DNA of 64,000 nucleotides from Runella aurantiaca (lineage in GTDB: Bacteria; Bacteroidota; Bacteroidia; Cytophagales; Spirosomataceae), in NCBI RefSeq assembly GCF_003339505.1, contig NZ_QPIW01000011.1:62001-126000 (forward strand). The letters run 5' to 3'. Position 1 is the first letter of the stretch. Every line of letters begins with the position of its first letter. A program made the translations under genes and the position numbers. The notes below the pieces were generated by a model, which did not search any database, had not been told where the DNA came from, and saw only the letters and a list, made by a program, of their open reading frames with translations. Below are positions 35,368-44,216 of the stretch, one piece after another.

Positions 35368-35793
35368 ATGACAATTAAAAGGATTTTTATCGGCATTTTG
35401 TTGGTACTGATGGGATGCGAGCGGAAAGATATAATTGAGACGTATGTTTTCAGCGATATGACTAAAACCCAGTATTTCTTTTACAAAATTAAGCGGGAAG
35501 ATAGTATTGTGGATATAAACGTAAAAGGATACATGGATGGGAGCTTGGGGTTTGGCAAAACTATTTGTGGTGATACGACAGAATTCAAAGCAAGTCAGCT
35601 CCCCATCAGCGTAGCACCGCCATTCGATAGCCTTTATAAAAACACTCTTTCCATTTATTCTGATTCAATCAATATTAAAAGAGGGGAAGAAGGCACTCAG
35701 GCAGGTCTTTTTATTACTTTAGGATTCATCCCCGGTACAGCAAAGAAAGGCAAAATAGAGGTCGTGTTTCGGGAGCATGGATATGGGTTTTAA
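35368..35793 (+). CDS. Tandem-array lipoprotein, copy 3
   Basis: A 141-residue lipoprotein with the array lipobox and an N-terminus (to about residue 62) almost identical to copy 4. The variable middle here reads ASQLPISVAPPFDSLYKNTL, with no match to the other copies except the spacing of charged residues and a DS pair, and then the common EGTQAG and end segment. Predicted secreted and lipid-anchored; no enzyme motif is visible. Confidence 0.75.
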   Translation: MTIKRIFIGILLVLMGCERKDIIETYVFSDMTKTQYFFYKIKREDSIVDINVKGYMDGSLGFGKTICGDTTEFKASQLPISVAPPFDSLYKNTLSIYSDSINIKRGEEGTQAGLFITLGFIPGTAKKGKIEVVFREHGYGF

Positions 35794-35805
35794 AACGTTT
35801 AGTAA

Positions 35806-35844
35806 ATGCCCCACAGGTTACTTATTAGGTAATTCGTGGGGCAT
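35806..35844 (+). terminator. Intercistronic hairpin 3 of the lipoprotein array
   Basis: ATGCCCCAC pairs with GTGGGGCAT in the third 68-nt spacer; the loop differs from copies 1 and 2 (TTACTTATTAGG). Confidence 0.6.
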
Positions 35845-35861
35845 TAAGTACCTAACAAGAA

Positions 35862-36284
35862 ATGACAATTAAAAGAGTTTTTATCGGCATTTTGTTGGTA
35901 CTTGTAGGATGTGAGCGAAAAGATATAATTGAGACATATGTTTTCAGAGATATGACTAAAACCCAGTATTTCTTTTACAAAATTAAGCGGGAAGATAGTA
36001 TTGTGGATATAAACGTAAAAGGATACATGGATGGAAGCTTGGGGTTTGGCGAGAGTATTTGTTTTGATACTACGGAGTTTAAAGCACGTAAAAGACCTCT
36101 CAATATAGTAATTTTAGATAGTGTGTACCGAAAAAACTATGCTGTTCACAGAGATTCTTTAAAAGTTAAAGGTATAGAAGAAGGGACTCAAGCAGGTATT
36201 ATTCTTGCTTTAGAATTTATCCCCGGCACAGCAAAAAAAGGCAAAATAGAGGTGGTCTTTCGGGAACATGGCTATGGATTTTAA
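35862..36284 (+). CDS. Tandem-array lipoprotein, copy 4
   Basis: A 140-residue lipoprotein with lipobox LLVLVGC (Met to Val relative to the other copies). The N-terminal 60 residues match copy 3, the middle is distinct (RKRPLNIVILDSVYRKNYAV) and the last 22 residues are the array-wide segment. Last unit; a truncated version of the spacer hairpin follows. Confidence 0.75.
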   Translation: MTIKRVFIGILLVLVGCERKDIIETYVFRDMTKTQYFFYKIKREDSIVDINVKGYMDGSLGFGESICFDTTEFKARKRPLNIVILDSVYRKNYAVHRDSLKVKGIEEGTQAGIILALEFIPGTAKKGKIEVVFREHGYGF

Positions 36285-36296
36285 TACTTTTCACAA

Positions 36297-36334
36297 ATGC
36301 CCCACAGGTCAATTATTGAGTGGTTTGTGGGGCA
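36297..36334 (+). terminator. Terminal hairpin of the lipoprotein array
   Basis: ATGCCCCACA-type stem at 36297-36334 after the last copy; here the right arm is followed by ACAAATAG instead of the next unit. Confidence 0.55.
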
Positions 36335-36767
36335 CAAATAGCCAAAGTAGCATATATTTAGTCATACCTTTTTATCCCTCCGCAAAAATTTCTTATAGGT
36401 GAGTTTCAAACCCTGCTAACACACTCGAACGAACAAAGTTATGCTCTTCAACCGAAGAAACAGCCGGTATCTTCCTTTTCAAATACATACACCAAAACCA
36501 CTTCATTACAAGGGTCTACAATCCGGTTTTTGTGCGCACCAAGCGTTCATAGTCTTCTATTGTACGTTATTGCGTGTCTTCTACGCAAGTTAATCAAAGT
36601 CAAATCAGAAACCTACGGCATTTTTCTCTAATTTTGCAGCCCAATTCTTAGCAGTAAGCCAGTAGTGTAATCGCAGTACAAATAACAATACCTATACTGT
36701 GAACTATTGACTGTAAAGCGGGACGCCCGCCAACTGTAAACTGTTGACCGTAAACTGTAAACTGAAG
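36335..36767 (+). promoter_or_regulatory. alaS upstream region with candidate promoter
   Basis: About 430 nt without a gene. TAATTTTG at 36629-36636 fits TAnnTTTG and would give a leader of roughly 125 nt. The leader contains several copies of ACTGTAAACTG-like units (about 36700-36763) and a small GCGGG/CCCGC hairpin (36718-36730). The part before 36600 shows nothing I can name. Confidence 0.45.
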
Positions 36768-39425
36768 ATGACTTCCCACGAAATCCGCCAAGCGTTTTTA
36801 GACTTTTTTAAGAGTAAAGGCCACCTCATTGTGCCCTCGGCACCGCTTGTGGCCAAAAATGACCCCACGCTCATGTTCAACAACTCGGGCATGGCGCAGT
36901 TCAAAGATTTCTTTTTGGGCAACGGCACGCCCCCAAGTAAGCGTATCGCCGACACCCAGAAATGTCTGCGCGTGAGTGGCAAGCACAACGACCTCGAAGA
37001 CGTAGGTTTTGACACCTACCACCATACGATGTTTGAGATGTTGGGCAACTGGTCATTTGGCGATTATTTCAAAAAAGAAGCCCTTGCGTGGTCGTGGGAA
37101 TTGCTCACCGAAGTCTACAAACTGCCCAAAGAGCGTATTTACGTGTCGGTTTTTAAGGGTGATGAAAAAGACGGCGTTCCTTTTGACCAAGAAGCCTGGG
37201 ATATTTGGAAAGAAATGGTGGGCGAAGACCGCATCATTTTGGGCAACAAAAAAGATAATTTCTGGGAAATGGGCGATACTGGTCCCTGCGGCCCCTGCTC
37301 AGAAATCCACATCGACCTCCGCGACCAAGCCGACGTAGATGCCAAGTCGGGTAAAGAACTCGTCAACGCCGACCACCCGCAAGTGGTGGAAATTTGGAAC
37401 AACGTGTTCATGCAGTTTGAGCGCAAAGCCGACGGCTCATTGATTTCGTTACCTTCCAAGCACGTCGATACGGGCATGGGCTTTGAGCGCCTTTGCATGG
37501 CCATTCAGGGCAAAAAATCAAACTACGACACCGACATTTTCCAAAACACCATTCAGGTCATTGAGAAAATGTGCGGTAAAAAATACGGCGTAAACGGCAC
37601 ACTCAACACGACCGATTATACCGACATCGCCATGCGCGTCATTGCTGACCACCTGCGTGCGGTGAGCTTCGCCATTGCCGACGGACAATTGCCTTCCAAC
37701 GCCAAAGCGGGCTATGTTATTCGTCGCATTTTGCGCCGAGCTATTCGCTATGGGTACTCGTATCTAGGCTTCACCGAGCCATTTATGAGTCAGTTGGTAC
37801 CAGTACTGGCCGAGCAGTTTAAGGATGTTTTCCCCGAACTCAAAGCACAAGAAGACTTTGTAACCCGCGTGGTAAATGAAGAAGAAAAAAGCTTTTTGCG
37901 TACGTTGGAAGCAGGTATCAAACGCTTTGAACTCATCAGCGCGCAAACGCCCGCGGGGGGAATCATCAACGGGGAAACAGTTTTTGAATTATCCGACACG
38001 TTTGGTTTTCCCGTGGATTTAACGGCTTTGTTGGCCAAAGAAAAAGGCTACAAAATCGACGAGGCTGGTTACGAAAAAGCATTGGCCGAACAGAAAAACC
38101 GCAGCCGTCAGGACGCCGCCAAAGAAGCTACCGACTGGGTAGAAGTAAGCGAAGGTGGCGATTTTGAGTTTGTGGGTTACGATACCCTCGAAGCCAACGC
38201 CCAAATCGTGAAATACCGCAAAGTAAAAACCAAAGCGGGCGAAGAATACCACATCGTGCTCGACCAGACGCCGTTTTATGCCGAAATGGGGGGACAAGTG
38301 GGCGATTCGGGGGAATTGGAATTACGAGTTACGAATGACGAAGTACGAATTATCAATATCGTTGATACGAAGAAAGAGAACGATTTGTTCGTTCATGTTT
38401 CCCGTGACAAAAATCTGGATGAAATTCTGAATACTCACTCCCCGCTCCTCGCTTCTGTAGATGCCCACCGCCGTCAGAACATCATGCGTAATCACACGGC
38501 TACGCACTTGATGCTGGCAGGTTTACGGAAGGTGTTGGGCACGCACATTGTGCAAAAAGGTTCGTATCAAAACGACGAAATAACGCGTTTTGACTTCTCG
38601 CACTTTGCCAAAGTAACCGACGAGGAATTGAAGCAGGTAGAAGACATCGTAAACGCCAAGATTCGCGCCAACATTGCCCAAAAAACCTACGTCAATGTGC
38701 CGATTGATGAGGCCATCAAGAAAGGGGCAACGGCTACGTTTGGTGAAAAATACGGCGATTTTGTCCGCGTCGTGGAGTTTGACCCTCAGTTTTCGGTCGA
38801 GCTTTGCGGAGGTACGCACGTGCCTTCAACGGGCGAGATTGCGCTTTTCAAGTTCACATCCGAAGGCTCCGTATCGGCAGGTGTACGCCGCGTAGAAGCC
38901 GTAACTGGCGAAAAAGCCCTGGAAATCATCAGCCGTCAGGCAGAGGTTATCAGCCAATTGGAAGAATTGTTCAAGGGCCAAAAAGACGTGGTGAAAGCCG
39001 TAGAAAACCTGCTTTCGGAAAAAGCCACGTTGCTCAAACGCATTGAAGCCCTTGAAAACGAAAAGTTGCAACAAACCAAACAAGGTTTATTGGCTCAGGT
39101 AGAAACTAAAGGTGAAATTTCTGTCATCATTGCACGGGTAGAAGTTGCCAACGCAGATGCGCTCAAATCGCTGACGTACCAACTGAAAGAGTCGCTCGGT
39201 ACCTGTTTGATTGTATTGGGAACGGTACTTAACGGCAAGCCTCAATTGGCAGTGATGCTTTCTGAAGATTTGGTAGCGCAGGGCAAACACGCAGGCAACA
39301 TCGTCAAAGACCTCGCCAAAGAAGTCAAAGGCGGCGGCGGCGGACAGCCTTTCTTTGCCACCGCGGGCGGCTCTGATGCCAGTGGCTTGGATGCCGCTTT
39401 AGCCAAAGCTAAGACGATTTTATAA
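36768..39425 (+). CDS. alaS: Alanyl-tRNA synthetase
   Basis: An 885-residue class II aminoacyl-tRNA synthetase from the ATG at 36768, giving MTSHEIRQAFLDFFKSKGH. The catalytic domain is followed by the editing domain with the zinc-binding HTATH (near residue 582) and CGGTH motifs, and a C-terminal domain ending GGGGQPFFATAGG. Residues near 515-530 (ELRVTNDEVRIIN) look extra between VGDSGE and VDTKKEN and coincide with a 7-bp tandem repeat at 38321-38355. A terminator follows 38 nt after the stop. Confidence 0.96.
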   Translation: MTSHEIRQAFLDFFKSKGHLIVPSAPLVAKNDPTLMFNNSGMAQFKDFFLGNGTPPSKRIADTQKCLRVSGKHNDLEDVGFDTYHHTMFEMLGNWSFGDYFKKEALAWSWELLTEVYKLPKERIYVSVFKGDEKDGVPFDQEAWDIWKEMVGEDRIILGNKKDNFWEMGDTGPCGPCSEIHIDLRDQADVDAKSGKELVNADHPQVVEIWNNVFMQFERKADGSLISLPSKHVDTGMGFERLCMAIQGKKSNYDTDIFQNTIQVIEKMCGKKYGVNGTLNTTDYTDIAMRVIADHLRAVSFAIADGQLPSNAKAGYVIRRILRRAIRYGYSYLGFTEPFMSQLVPVLAEQFKDVFPELKAQEDFVTRVVNEEEKSFLRTLEAGIKRFELISAQTPAGGIINGETVFELSDTFGFPVDLTALLAKEKGYKIDEAGYEKALAEQKNRSRQDAAKEATDWVEVSEGGDFEFVGYDTLEANAQIVKYRKVKTKAGEEYHIVLDQTPFYAEMGGQVGDSGELELRVTNDEVRIINIVDTKKENDLFVHVSRDKNLDEILNTHSPLLASVDAHRRQNIMRNHTATHLMLAGLRKVLGTHIVQKGSYQNDEITRFDFSHFAKVTDEELKQVEDIVNAKIRANIAQKTYVNVPIDEAIKKGATATFGEKYGDFVRVVEFDPQFSVELCGGTHVPSTGEIALFKFTSEGSVSAGVRRVEAVTGEKALEIISRQAEVISQLEELFKGQKDVVKAVENLLSEKATLLKRIEALENEKLQQTKQGLLAQVETKGEISVIIARVEVANADALKSLTYQLKESLGTCLIVLGTVLNGKPQLAVMLSEDLVAQGKHAGNIVKDLAKEVKGGGGGQPFFATAGGSDASGLDAALAKAKTIL
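38321..38355 (+). repeat. Seven-base tandem repeat inside alaS
   Basis: Five consecutive 7-nt units read ATTACGA, GTTACGA, ATGACGA, AGTACGA, ATTATCA; the first four all end in ACGA. Repeats of this kind usually lie between genes. Confidence 0.75.
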
Positions 39426-39463
39426 TCTGAACATATTAGATACATCTATTTGAAGACTCTAGA

Positions 39464-39499
39464 TTCCTCGGCTTTTAAGCCGGGGAATTTTTATTTTCA
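39464..39499 (+). terminator. alaS terminator
   Basis: TTCCTCGGCTT (39464-39474) pairs with AAGCCGGGGAA (39477-39487), one pair being U-G, and is followed by TTTTTATTTT. Confidence 0.8.
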
Positions 39500-39662
39500 A
39501 ATATAATTATCCAAAATAACCACGGCCAGCCACATAAAGGTATTTTCAGACAATCTAACAAATTGCCTTAGAAGGATATTTTACATTCACTGAAGACTTT
39601 ATTGTTTAGAATTATTTTTCAACCTTACTTGGAGCACATTTAAACAATAATGCAAAATAAAT

Positions 39663-41045
39663 ATGCGCGCTATCAATCGTCATATTGTTTGTCTAGCTTT
39701 TCTATTGACCTCTGTGAAATTACAAGCACAGCCTCCTGTTCTTTCGCTTGAAATATACCAAACAGGATTAACTCGTCCGACCAATATTCAATCGGCTGGT
39801 GATAGTCGGCTTTTTGTTTCTGAAATCGGTGGAAAAATAAAAATCATTCAAAACGACAGTATTCTATCGACGCCCTTCTTAGACATTAGCTCCAAAGTCG
39901 AGGACACCCAATGGGCGGGCATTAACAGTTTTGCCTTTCATCCAAACTACGCTGAGAACGGCCGTTTTTATGTACTCTACATTCGAAAACCTGATAACGT
40001 TGTTCAACTCTCACAATTCCGAAAAAGTGTCGGCAACGCTCATCTAGCCGATACCACCGAAACGCGTTTACTTACCATCCCACACGTACTGAATATAGGC
40101 CACCGGGGCGGGGCAATTAGTTTTGGAGCAGATGGTTATTTATACATTTCCACCGGAGATGATGCCGACGGTGGGCGCAACACCGTGGGAGACCCACTCA
40201 ACAATGCCCAAAATCTGTCCAAACTTTTCGGCAAAGTACTGCGCATTGACGTCAATGCTAACAATAACACCTACGCCATTCCAGCTTCTAACCCCTACCA
40301 AATGCCCAACGACGGCATTCGGGACGAAATCTGGGCGCGTGGACTCCGCAACCCTTGGCGGATGAGCTTCGACCGCTCAACGGGAGATTTATGGATTGGC
40401 GACAATGGACAGGATGGCTGGGAGGAAATTGATTTTTTAGCCAAAAATTCACCCAGTGGGGCTAACTTCGGATGGCGGTGTTATGAAGGCAATCATCGGT
40501 ATGTTCAACCCGTATGCGAAGATTCAATCAGTATGACTTTTCCCATCCACGAATACGCGGGCTTCACCAACAATAGCGGAGCCGGTCGGTCAGTGATTGG
40601 CGGCTTTGTATATCGCGGCCAACAGTTTCCTGACATGTACGGCCACTATATCTACGCCGATTATATTTCAGGAAACTTTTGGGCTTTACGCCGCAACCCC
40701 AGCGGCGGCTACCAAAATGCGGCGCAATCCGTCACCCTTTCCAGCCCCGTTACTTTTGGGGAAGATTGGCAAGGAGAGCTTTACACGGCTTCGTTTTCGA
40801 ATGGAAACATCTATAAAATAAAAGCCCAAAACTGCCCTTCTTCTATTACATTGACCTCTTTTGACCCGATAACGAGCAACCATATATTCAATGCAAGCAA
40901 CTCAATCAACGCAACCAATACAATTGCAAATGCCATCAATGTCACCTACACCGCTGGTAATTCCATTGAATTGAAACCTGGATTTACGGCCGCGCAGGGC
41001 AGTGTTTTTAGCGCAAAAATCGGCGCTTGTCCAACCGCCCCTTAA
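39663..41045 (+). CDS. Secreted PQQ-dependent sugar dehydrogenase-like protein with C-terminal coathanger-type domain
   Basis: A 460-residue protein with signal peptide (to about residue 23, KLQAQ). Residues 30-380 form the soluble glucose/sorbosone dehydrogenase beta-propeller: SAGDSRLFVSEIGGKIKI, HPNYAENGRFYVLYI, NIGHRGGAISFGADGYLYIS, and DEIWARGLRNPWRMSFD, where the active-site histidine and arginine sit. The last 75 residues (ITSNHIFNASNSINATNTIA, IELKPGFTAAQGSVFSAKIG) resemble the 3-coathanger stack domain of Cytophagales surface proteins. It probably oxidises sugars at the cell surface with PQQ. Sorting route unknown. Confidence 0.85.
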   Translation: MRAINRHIVCLAFLLTSVKLQAQPPVLSLEIYQTGLTRPTNIQSAGDSRLFVSEIGGKIKIIQNDSILSTPFLDISSKVEDTQWAGINSFAFHPNYAENGRFYVLYIRKPDNVVQLSQFRKSVGNAHLADTTETRLLTIPHVLNIGHRGGAISFGADGYLYISTGDDADGGRNTVGDPLNNAQNLSKLFGKVLRIDVNANNNTYAIPASNPYQMPNDGIRDEIWARGLRNPWRMSFDRSTGDLWIGDNGQDGWEEIDFLAKNSPSGANFGWRCYEGNHRYVQPVCEDSISMTFPIHEYAGFTNNSGAGRSVIGGFVYRGQQFPDMYGHYIYADYISGNFWALRRNPSGGYQNAAQSVTLSSPVTFGEDWQGELYTASFSNGNIYKIKAQNCPSSITLTSFDPITSNHIFNASNSINATNTIANAINVTYTAGNSIELKPGFTAAQGSVFSAKIGACPTAP

Positions 41046-41061
41046 GGCTGCGAAATGCGTT

Positions 41062-41913
41062 TCAAAGCCTTTTTTTACTCCCCAAAAACATCTCCCCCTT
41101 CTGCTCATTGGTCAGGATAAAGTCTTCGTTGTTAATAAAAACAATGGCCTCGGTTTGTCCTTGGGCAAACTTTAAGCAGTACAATGGCTTCCGGAAATTC
41201 ATGCCTTGGCTCACGTCAAAAAACAAGAGTTTTCCGTAGGTCAGCAGCACCAGCGTTTTTCCGTCGGGACTTACATCAGCCGCCGTCACCATGGCTTTGC
41301 TGTACACGCTGTCGATGGGTGCAACCGTGTACGTGCCAGCGCTATCGGGCACGGCGTACATTCTTACGTTGCGGTTAGTCGTACTGCGGTTTTTAGAGAA
41401 TAAATACAGTTTATTTTGGTGCCAAACGGTAGCCTCACAATCAAAATTTTGCTCAGCCGAAGGCGGCGGAAATGCTTTTTGGTCGGCATACGCCACGCGG
41501 ATGGCCTCATACTTATTCAACTCATTGGGGTTAATTTTGTGGATAACTAGGTCTTTGCGCTGGTTGGCATTATTGCCCAAATCTGCGATGTAGAGATTCC
41601 CTTTGGTATCTTGTGCCAAATCTTCCCAGTCGATATTCTTAAATTGAGGCAATTTCAACACCGTTTTCACCTTCCCTTCGTCGTTCACTTCGTAGAGTTC
41701 GGCAGGATTATCACCGTCGTTGTGGGTCCAAAAGGTCCGAGCTTCTCGGCCCAACGCCAAGCCTGACGTTTCCCCAAGTTCGGGAGGGAGCTGGCCGATT
41801 TTGACCATTTCGTAAACGCTCTTTCCGTTAACAAATCCAACATTTTTTTTTTCATTATGACAGTCACACAAAGCCACTCGCAGCGTAAAAGCCCACCAAA
41901 TCAGTTTATGCAT
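41062..41913 (-). CDS. SdiA-regulated-like beta-propeller protein
   Basis: A 283-residue protein with a hydrophobic N-terminus (KLIWWAFTLRVALCDCHNE) that could be a lipoprotein signal although the lipobox is not standard. The rest has propeller-like repeats: ETSGLALGREARTFWTHNDG, KNIDWEDLAQDTKGNLYIAD, VTAADVSPDGKTLVLLTYGK. This resembles SdiA-regulated and similar NHL-type sequences. No catalytic residues can be assigned. It ends 16 nt from the convergent sugar dehydrogenase stop. Confidence 0.65.
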   Translation of the reverse strand: MHKLIWWAFTLRVALCDCHNEKKNVGFVNGKSVYEMVKIGQLPPELGETSGLALGREARTFWTHNDGDNPAELYEVNDEGKVKTVLKLPQFKNIDWEDLAQDTKGNLYIADLGNNANQRKDLVIHKINPNELNKYEAIRVAYADQKAFPPPSAEQNFDCEATVWHQNKLYLFSKNRSTTNRNVRMYAVPDSAGTYTVAPIDSVYSKAMVTAADVSPDGKTLVLLTYGKLLFFDVSQGMNFRKPLYCLKFAQGQTEAIVFINNEDFILTNEQKGEMFLGSKKRL

Positions 41914-41934
41914 AATAAAAATGAGATTTTTTGG

Positions 41935-41963
41935 TTGTTTCGTCCAGTTTATTCCTAAATTTT
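41935..41963 (+). promoter_or_regulatory. Candidate promoter of the AI-2E-type permease
   Basis: TTG at 41935-41937, an 18-nt spacer and TAAATTTT at 41956-41963, 31 nt before the ATG at 41995. Confidence 0.4.
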
Positions 41964-41994
41964 CGTGCTATTTGGCTTTCACTCTTTCTTAAAC

Positions 41995-43089
41995 ATGCAA
42001 AAGTCGTTTCCGTTTTCTGTACGCCTCGCTGGGTGGTTGCTCTCGGGCGTTATCATCGTTTACATTCTTTACGTACTCCGCGAAACTTTGGTTCCCCTTA
42101 CGTTCTCGGTCCTTTTTGCGGTGTTGTTGTACCCTATTTGTGCCTTACTGGAACGCTGGCGTATTCCGCGTATTGCGGCGATTTCCGTTAGTTTAATCTT
42201 GTTTTTTGCGGTTTTGGTTGGCTTAATATACGTTGCTTCCGTTCAAATCATCAGTTTTGGCGAAGAATTACCTCGCTTGGAGAAAAAAGCCAATTTCTGG
42301 ATTGACCAAGGACAAGATTTCTTGTCCGACAACTTTGGCATGAGCCGCCGCAAGCAACTCACCGAAGGCCGTAAGTACCTCACCGAAGCCCTCAAAAACA
42401 GCGCCTCTATCCTCACGGGTGCCGTGGCTACCACCACTGGCACGCTTGCATCAGCGGCGTTGGTGCCCTTATTTGTCTTTTTTTTCCTGTTGTACCGTGA
42501 TTTTTTTCGACGGTTTTTCTACAAGGCCTTCAACGGTCGCCACAAACGCCGCGTCGATCAGGCCATTCGGCGAATTTACGAGGTCGTACAAGGCTACTTG
42601 GTCGGCTTGGTTTCGGTGATTTTGATTGTAGGCGTCATGAACTCGGCAGGGTTGTTGCTGCTGGGCGTACCACATGCAATTTTCTTTGGTTTCTTCGCCT
42701 CTTGCTTATTACTGATTCCTTACATTGGGTTAATGATAGGCTCGTTGCTTCCCGCGCTGATGGCATTGGTGGCGCTCGATTCTCCCATGTATGCGTTGGG
42801 CGTTTTGGGTGTTTTTGGGGTAATCCAGATTTTGGAAGGCAATTTTATAACGCCTTATATTGTGGGCTCTAAGGTGAGTGTCAACCCCTTAGCGGCCATG
42901 ATTGTGTTGATTTTGGGTGGACAATTATGGGGAGTCTCTGGCTTAATATTGGCCCTGCCGATGACCGCCATTTTGAAAGTGATATTTGATTCCGTCGATG
43001 CCCTCAAACCTTTCGGATATTTGCTAGGAGAAGCGGAAGAGGGAAAGCCCCTCAAACTCCCGATTCCACCTTCGATGCTTGAGGAATAA
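41995..43089 (+). CDS. AI-2E family transporter (PerM-like)
   Basis: A 364-residue inner-membrane protein from the ATG at 41995 (a frame from 41965 adds an unlikely extension). It has the PF01594 pattern: two N-terminal helix pairs, a long helical cytosolic or periplasmic region (EELPRLEKKANFWIDQGQDF), and the C-terminal motif set AIFFGFFASCLLLIPYIGLM and LEGNFITPYIVGSKVSVNPL. Members include TqsA and sodium/proton antiporters as well as uncharacterised permeases, so the cargo is not known. Confidence 0.88.
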   Translation: MQKSFPFSVRLAGWLLSGVIIVYILYVLRETLVPLTFSVLFAVLLYPICALLERWRIPRIAAISVSLILFFAVLVGLIYVASVQIISFGEELPRLEKKANFWIDQGQDFLSDNFGMSRRKQLTEGRKYLTEALKNSASILTGAVATTTGTLASAALVPLFVFFFLLYRDFFRRFFYKAFNGRHKRRVDQAIRRIYEVVQGYLVGLVSVILIVGVMNSAGLLLLGVPHAIFFGFFASCLLLIPYIGLMIGSLLPALMALVALDSPMYALGVLGVFGVIQILEGNFITPYIVGSKVSVNPLAAMIVLILGGQLWGVSGLILALPMTAILKVIFDSVDALKPFGYLLGEAEEGKPLKLPIPPSMLEE

Positions 43090-43151
43090 GTGGTGAGAAG
43101 TCAGAGGTAGGATGTAAGAGTTCAGCATCATTCAAAATTCGTTATTTAACA

Positions 43152-44204
43152 ATGAAACTGTTTTCGTTTGCCTTTTTTATTATATCCATTGCCTTTACTT
43201 TTTCATTTCGAAAAACAACCCTCTCGGCGGACAATACCTCTTTTGCCCCGAAAGAAAATCTTTCGGAATACGGATTTTTTCAGGGTAAAATCGCCGACCA
43301 GCTTCCCGCCGAAGGGGTTGTGCCTTACCAACTTAATACGCCGCTGTTTTCTGACTATGCCGAAAAATTGCGATTCGTAAAACTTCCTGCTGGTACAACT
43401 GTAGCCTATAATGCTGACCGTGTACTTAGCTTTCCTGTCGGAACCACCATCATCAAGACCTTTTATTATCCCAACGATTTTCGCAATCCCACCGCAGGAC
43501 GGCGCATCATGGAAACACGTCTGCTGATTCACGAAGAATCGGGCTGGAAAGCGCTGGAATATATCTGGAATGACAACCAAACCGACGCTTACCTCGAAGT
43601 AGCCGGAGAAACCAAAGAGGTAAGTTGGATTCATTCTGATGGCAAAAAACGCACGATTCAGTACGCAATGCCCAACCTAAATCAGTGCAAAGGTTGCCAT
43701 AATCAAAATGAAAAAATGCAGCCTATCGGGCCGTCGGTCAGGCAATTGAATGGTGATTTTGAATATGGCGAAAAAGAAAACCAATTGGTTCATTGGCAAA
43801 AAATAGGGCTTTTGACGGAACTTCCCGCCCTTACCGATGTCCCCAAAGCACCCGTCTGGAATGACCCCGCCAGCGGCTCCTTAGAGGCGCGGGCCCGGGC
43901 ATGGCTGGACATTAACTGTGCGCACTGCCACCGCAACGAAGGCCCCGCCAAAACCTCGGGCTTAATGCTGAACCACGACGAAACCGATTTGACAAAATTG
44001 GGCATAATGAAAGCGCCTGTAGCCGCAGGAAGAGGCTCTGGCGGGCGACAATACAGCATCGTACCTGGTCAACCCGAAAAATCCATTTTACTGTACCGAA
44101 TGGAATCCACCGACCCTGGCGAAATGATGCCCGAACTGGGCCGCAAAACCACGCACACCGAAGGCGTAGCGCTGGTGAGGGAGTGGATTAGGTCTTTGAA
44201 GTGA
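43152..44204 (+). CDS. SO2930-type diheme c-type cytochrome
   Basis: A 350-residue exported protein with signal peptide (MKLFSFAFFIISIAFTFS). Two CxxCH haem sites are visible: CKGCH (near residue 180) and CAHCH (near 256). The N-terminal part contains LSEYGFFQGKIADQLPAEGV, and the C-terminal motif is a second cytochrome domain with GEMMPELGRKTTHTEG (possible Met ligand). This matches the SO2930 family, periplasmic or outer-membrane-facing electron carriers of unknown partner. It converges on the histidine kinase gene with 12 nt between stops. Confidence 0.88.
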   Translation: MKLFSFAFFIISIAFTFSFRKTTLSADNTSFAPKENLSEYGFFQGKIADQLPAEGVVPYQLNTPLFSDYAEKLRFVKLPAGTTVAYNADRVLSFPVGTTIIKTFYYPNDFRNPTAGRRIMETRLLIHEESGWKALEYIWNDNQTDAYLEVAGETKEVSWIHSDGKKRTIQYAMPNLNQCKGCHNQNEKMQPIGPSVRQLNGDFEYGEKENQLVHWQKIGLLTELPALTDVPKAPVWNDPASGSLEARARAWLDINCAHCHRNEGPAKTSGLMLNHDETDLTKLGIMKAPVAAGRGSGGRQYSIVPGQPEKSILLYRMESTDPGEMMPELGRKTTHTEGVALVREWIRSLK

Positions 44205-44216
44205 GGTTTCCCCGCC

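Larger units (their letters stand above)
34317..36334 (+). repeat. Four-unit tandem gene repeat
   Basis: Unit starts are 34317, 34811, 35368 and 35862, so periods are 494, 557 and 494 nt; each of the three spacers is exactly 68 nt. Coding ends and spacers are nearly identical while the middles differ. Confidence 0.85.

Noticed and set aside
34755-36334. The array spacers as a CRISPR-like repeat
   Set aside because: Repeats are about 500 nt apart with genes between them, not short spacers.
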